A program made the translations under genes and the position numbers. A stretch of 64,000 bases of DNA from an uncultured Oscillospiraceae bacterium (GTDB lineage: Bacteria > Bacillota > Clostridia > Oscillospirales > Acutalibacteraceae): the NCBI GenBank assembly GCA_900549825.1, contig URQB01000005.1, positions 1-64,000 on the forward strand, given 5' to 3'. Position 1 is the first letter of the stretch, and each line of letters begins with the position of its first letter. The notes under the pieces are model-generated. The model saw only the letters and a list, made by a program, of their open reading frames with translations. It did no database searches and had not been told where the DNA came from. Of the stretch, positions 61,381 through 64,000 are shown in pieces.

Positions 61381-61503
61381 TAGCTTTTTGCAAAAAATGC
61401 TCTCTGCGGGCTGCGATCCCCGCAGCGCCTTGCTTTTTGGGGCCTTCCATGCTATGATAGGGAACTGTTTACAATCGCTATTACCAAAAAAGGAGCTCTT
61501 TTC

Positions 61504-63114
61504 ATGATCAGTACCTCCAATGTCAGCCTGCAATATGGCGGGCGCGTGCTCTTTGAGCGGGCGAACGTCACCTTTTCCGCCGGCAACTGCTACGGCATCA
61601 TCGGCGCGAACGGGGCGGGCAAATCCACCTTTTTGAAAATCCTTTCGGGCGAGCTGGAGCCGAACAAGGGCGAGGTCGTCATCACCCCCGGCGAGCGGCT
61701 CTCCGTTCTCAAACAGGACCACTATGCATTTGACGAATACGACGTGATCCGCACCGTGCTCATGGGCAACCCGAAGCTCGTGGACATTATGGACCAGAAG
61801 GAAGCCCTCTACGCCAAAGAGGATTTCACAGAGGAGGACGGACTGCTCGTCAGCGAGCTGGAGGCCGAATTTGCGGAGATGGACGGCTGGTCGGCGGAGA
61901 GCGACGCGGAAATCCTCTTAAACGCCCTCGGCATCGAAAACGAAAAGCACTATGCCAAAATGCAGGAGCTCGACGGTGACGACAAGGTCAAGGTGCTCCT
62001 TGCGCAGGCGCTCTTCGGCAACCCGGATATCCTGCTGCTGGACGAGCCGACCAACCATCTCGACCTCGCCGCCATCCAGTGGCTGGAGGACTTTCTGCTC
62101 GACTTTGAAAACACGGTGATCGTCGTCTCCCACGACCGGCACTTTCTCAACAAGGTCTGCACCCACATCGTCGATATCGATTATGGCAAGCTGACGATGT
62201 ATGTCGGCAACTACGACTTCTGGTATGAATACACACAACTGGCCCAGCGCCAGCTGCGCGAGCAGAACAAGAAGGCGGAGGCGAGGAAGAAGGAGTTGCA
62301 GGAATTCATCGCCCGCTTCAGCGCGAACGCCTCCAAATCGAAGCAGGCCACCAGCCGCAAAAAGCTACTGGAAAGCCTCGATATCGAATCCATGCCCGTC
62401 TCCTCGCGCCGCTATCCATTTGTGGCCTTCAAGCCCGACCGCGAGGTGGGCAACGATCTGCTTACCGTTACGGACCTGACGAAAACGATCGGTGACCGCA
62501 AGGTGTTCGACCATGTGAGCTTCACGATCCGCCCGAATGAGAAAGTGGCCTTCGTCGGCTCGGACGCAGTGGCAAAGACGACGCTCTTCAAAATCCTAAC
62601 CGGTGAGCTCGAGCCGGACGAGGGAAGCTTCAAATGGGGCGTGACGACGTCGCTCTCCTATTTCCCGAGCGACAATTCCGCATTCTTCGACGGCTGCGAG
62701 CTCTCCCTCATTGACTGGCTGCGGCAATTCTCCCGCGAGCAGCTCGAGACGGATATCCGCGGCTGGCTGGGAAGGATGCTCTTCTCCGGCGAGGAGGCGA
62801 CGAAAAAGGCGAAGGTGCTCTCCGGCGGCGAGCGCGTGCGCTGCATGCTGTGCAAGATGATGGTTTCCGGCGCGAATGTGTTGATCCTCGACGAGCCGAC
62901 GAACCACCTGGACCTCGAAAGCATCACGGCGCTGAATAACGGCCTGATCAGCTTCCCCGGCACGCTGCTCTTCACTTCCCATGATCACCAGTTCGTGCAG
63001 ACGATTGCGGACCGAATCATCGAAATCCTGCCCGACCGTGTGATCGACCGCAGGGAGACGTACGATGAATATCTCGCGTCGCTGGCGGAGGAGGATTTGA
63101 AGAAGCTGCGGTGA
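61504..63114 (+). CDS. ABC-F family ATPase (YbiT/YkpA-like)
   Basis: 536 residues, two ABC domains joined by a helical linker (EQNKKAEARKKELQEFIARF), no membrane segments. Domain 1: Walker A GANGAGKS, signature reads LDGDDKVKVLLAQAL instead of LSGGQ, Walker B ILLLDEPTNHLD. Domain 2: Walker A GSDAVAKTTLF, with Ala where the last Gly should be, signature LSGGERVRCML, Walker B LILDEPTNHLDLES. The altered motifs recur in the YbiT branch, so the enzyme should still act. ABC-F proteins work on ribosomes, in translation rescue or antibiotic protection. Starts after AAAGGAG. Confidence 0.9.
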   Translation: MISTSNVSLQYGGRVLFERANVTFSAGNCYGIIGANGAGKSTFLKILSGELEPNKGEVVITPGERLSVLKQDHYAFDEYDVIRTVLMGNPKLVDIMDQKEALYAKEDFTEEDGLLVSELEAEFAEMDGWSAESDAEILLNALGIENEKHYAKMQELDGDDKVKVLLAQALFGNPDILLLDEPTNHLDLAAIQWLEDFLLDFENTVIVVSHDRHFLNKVCTHIVDIDYGKLTMYVGNYDFWYEYTQLAQRQLREQNKKAEARKKELQEFIARFSANASKSKQATSRKKLLESLDIESMPVSSRRYPFVAFKPDREVGNDLLTVTDLTKTIGDRKVFDHVSFTIRPNEKVAFVGSDAVAKTTLFKILTGELEPDEGSFKWGVTTSLSYFPSDNSAFFDGCELSLIDWLRQFSREQLETDIRGWLGRMLFSGEEATKKAKVLSGGERVRCMLCKMMVSGANVLILDEPTNHLDLESITALNNGLISFPGTLLFTSHDHQFVQTIADRIIEILPDRVIDRRETYDEYLASLAEEDLKKLR

Positions 63115-63156
63115 AAAGGCTGGCTTCTGAGCAGTTGGAAAATGCATAGGTGATCA

Positions 63157-63205
63157 AACACTCCTGCACATCTCCTTGGTCGGAGATGTGCAGGAGTGTT
63201 GTTTC
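63157..63205. terminator. Terminator after the ABC-F gene
   Basis: 19-bp perfect arms (63157-63175 and 63182-63200, AACACTCCTGCACATCTCC and its complement), followed by T-rich sequence on the plus strand. Confidence 0.88.
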
Positions 63206-63227
63206 TTATTTGTCTGTTTTCTCTTTT

Positions 63228-63368
63228 TTAATTGCTCCTATGACCGAAAGCAACCATCCATCCGAACGCCATAACAGCAAAGCCAGCAGGTACTAAACCG
63301 CCCTACCAAGCCGCTATCATGCCGACGCTACCCCGAACGATGATTCCAGATAAGTTGGGAAATTGCAT
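63228..63368 (-). pseudogene. Small hydrophobic ORF interrupted by one in-frame TAG
   Basis: ATG at 63368 with GTGGAG 4 nt upstream, TAA at 63230-63228: 47 codons. The product reads MQFPNLSGIIVRGSVGMIAA-W, then TAG, then GGLVPAGFAVMAFGWM and VAFGHRSN. Both halves continue the same hydrophobic, glycine-spaced pattern, so this was a single short membrane peptide; the TAG is a recent nonsense change, a read-through site or a sequencing error. Probably co-transcribed with the small gene at 63401-63568. Confidence 0.45.
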
Positions 63369-63400
63369 TTATCTCCACGTTCTGATAACTTTTATCTCCT

Positions 63401-63568
63401 TTACCGTTGGCTTGGTTCCTCCTTCTTAACTGTCCCAACAATCGCTAACAGCAAACCCACAAATAAACAAGCAAGGCCAATCACATAAAGCGCACCAAAA
63501 GGTTCCGGAAAGGACATGCATCCCACACCGGCCAATACAAATGCAATCCCTAATAAAAGTATTTTCAT
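63401..63568 (-). CDS. Small two-helix membrane protein
   Basis: 55 residues from the ATG at 63568 (GGAG 8 nt upstream). Two hydrophobic helices, KILLLGIAFVLAGVGCM and GALYVIGLACLFVGLLLAIV, separated by a short loop SFPEPF and ending in the charged tail GTVKKEEPSQR. Resembles generic small clostridial/bacillary membrane proteins; no function known. Lies 20 bp after the partial gene to its right. Confidence 0.65.
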   Translation of the reverse strand: MKILLLGIAFVLAGVGCMSFPEPFGALYVIGLACLFVGLLLAIVGTVKKEEPSQR

Positions 63569-63588
63569 GTTTTCATCTCCTGAATAAA

Positions 63589-64000
63589 TTATTTCGATAT
63601 TGCCCAAAAGTTATCTGCCGCATCAGGAGCTGGGTCGTATGCATAACTCCAACTAATTGAGATAGATGCGCCTCCTCCTCCGGGTGAGAAGCTAAGAGAG
63701 CCGCTCGGAGATACTGTAATGCATTTATGGTAATACCTTCCCACAACCGATTCGCGTGAATTGTTGGTCGTACTTTTCGTCAATGCTACTACCAATAGTC
63801 CAACATGCCTGCTAATCATCATCAAGTTATACCAACTCTTGATATCAATATCTGTTCCGATACCGACATTTGGTTCATAAGCAGTATAGCTCCCGGAAGA
63901 TTCAAAAACGAATAAATTAGGATCCGTATCAGCATACCCTTGATATAAATATCCAAATGTATCCGCCTCCGCTGAAAATCCTCCACTCCACGCCATGGCA
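63589..64000 (-). CDS. Hypothetical protein, partial at right edge
   Basis: At least 137 codons; the frame stays open to the end of the window, so the real start may lie beyond it. Rich in Ser, Gly, Tyr and Asp; ISRHVGLLVVALTKS is the only hydrophobic stretch. The C-terminus has SPSGSLSFSPGGGGASIS and WSYAYDPAPDAADNFWAISK. It looks like an exported or surface protein domain, but no family is recognised. Composition is more AT-rich than the preceding operons, as is all DNA from 63.2 kb, which hints at accessory DNA. Confidence 0.6.
   Translation of the reverse strand, partial: AMAWSGGFSAEADTFGYLYQGYADTDPNLFVFESSGSYTAYEPNVGIGTDIDIKSWYNLMMISRHVGLLVVALTKSTTNNSRESVVGRYYHKCITVSPSGSLSFSPGGGGASISISWSYAYDPAPDAADNFWAISK

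Noticed and set aside
63228..63368. Pyrrolysine-type TAG decoding
   Set aside because: No pyl genes or PYLIS-like element seen; a plain nonsense change or sequencing error is more likely.

Overview
The window looks like the chromosome of an anaerobic Firmicute of class Clostridia, probably a gut member of the Oscillospiraceae/Ruminococcaceae. This is inferred from gene content, not from a marker gene. The pointers are a T-box leader, a GntR/YtrA-type ABC operon, a membrane pyrophosphatase, oxygen-sensitive 2-hydroxyacyl-CoA dehydratase proteins with a radical-type activator, AddAB, a FeoA-FeoA-FeoB-Cys-rich-peptide operon, an IPETG wall-anchored protein and many canonical TTGACA/TATAAT promoters. 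Coding DNA is GC-rich and intergenic DNA is AT-rich. No rRNA, tRNA, CRISPR array, transposase or phage gene was seen.

Layout. 1-3.0 kb: a coiled-coil protein cut by the left edge, then a sialic-acid catabolic locus (nanA divergent from nanE-nanK) whose two promoters overlap around one palindrome. 3.2-8.5 kb: a DUF3298 protein, two possible small ORFs and a five-gene ytrA-type operon (GntR regulator, two membrane proteins, ABC ATPase, ABC permease) behind a perfect promoter and an 18-bp-arm operator. 8.5-16.5 kb: acpP, then aroE-aroK and aroF-aroB-aroA-aroC-pheA. A Phe/Tyr-rich leader peptide with a terminator/antiterminator sits before aroF. 16.5-24.2 kb: alpha/beta hydrolase, plsC, a 37-residue amphipathic peptide gene, a NYN/LOTUS protein, a polytopic membrane protein with a six-hairpin glycosidase-like protein, and an IPETG-anchored DUF4474 protein.

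24.6-28.1 kb: glpP, an HgdB-like dehydratase protein and a fusion of a second dehydratase-like domain with its ATP-dependent activator. 28.2-35.3 kb: addB-addA with gene remnants on both sides. 35.7-39.9 kb: marR plus a heterodimeric ABC exporter. 40.1-44.5 kb: a MacB-like ATPase and a very large FtsX-type permease. 44.7-48.4 kb: FHA protein, SEDS protein (FtsW/RodA) and class B PBP in one operon. 48.6-57.9 kb: hppA, galM, the feo operon with three matching palindromes, ilvE and a methyltransferase. 58.1-61.4 kb: a TrpXYZ-type amino-acid ABC transporter behind a T-box with a UGG (Trp) specifier. 61.5-64 kb: an ABC-F ATPase, then a small unknown cluster at the right edge that includes a short ORF with an in-frame TAG.

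The aromatic theme ties the window together. De novo synthesis of chorismate and phenylalanine appears to be controlled by ribosome-mediated attenuation on Phe/Tyr codons, and uptake of tryptophan (or a precursor) by uncharged tRNA-Trp. The least understood items are the right-edge cluster, the 37-residue peptide, the dehydratase/activator fusion beside glpP, and a pair of dispersed structured repeats at 35.3 and 55.5 kb.
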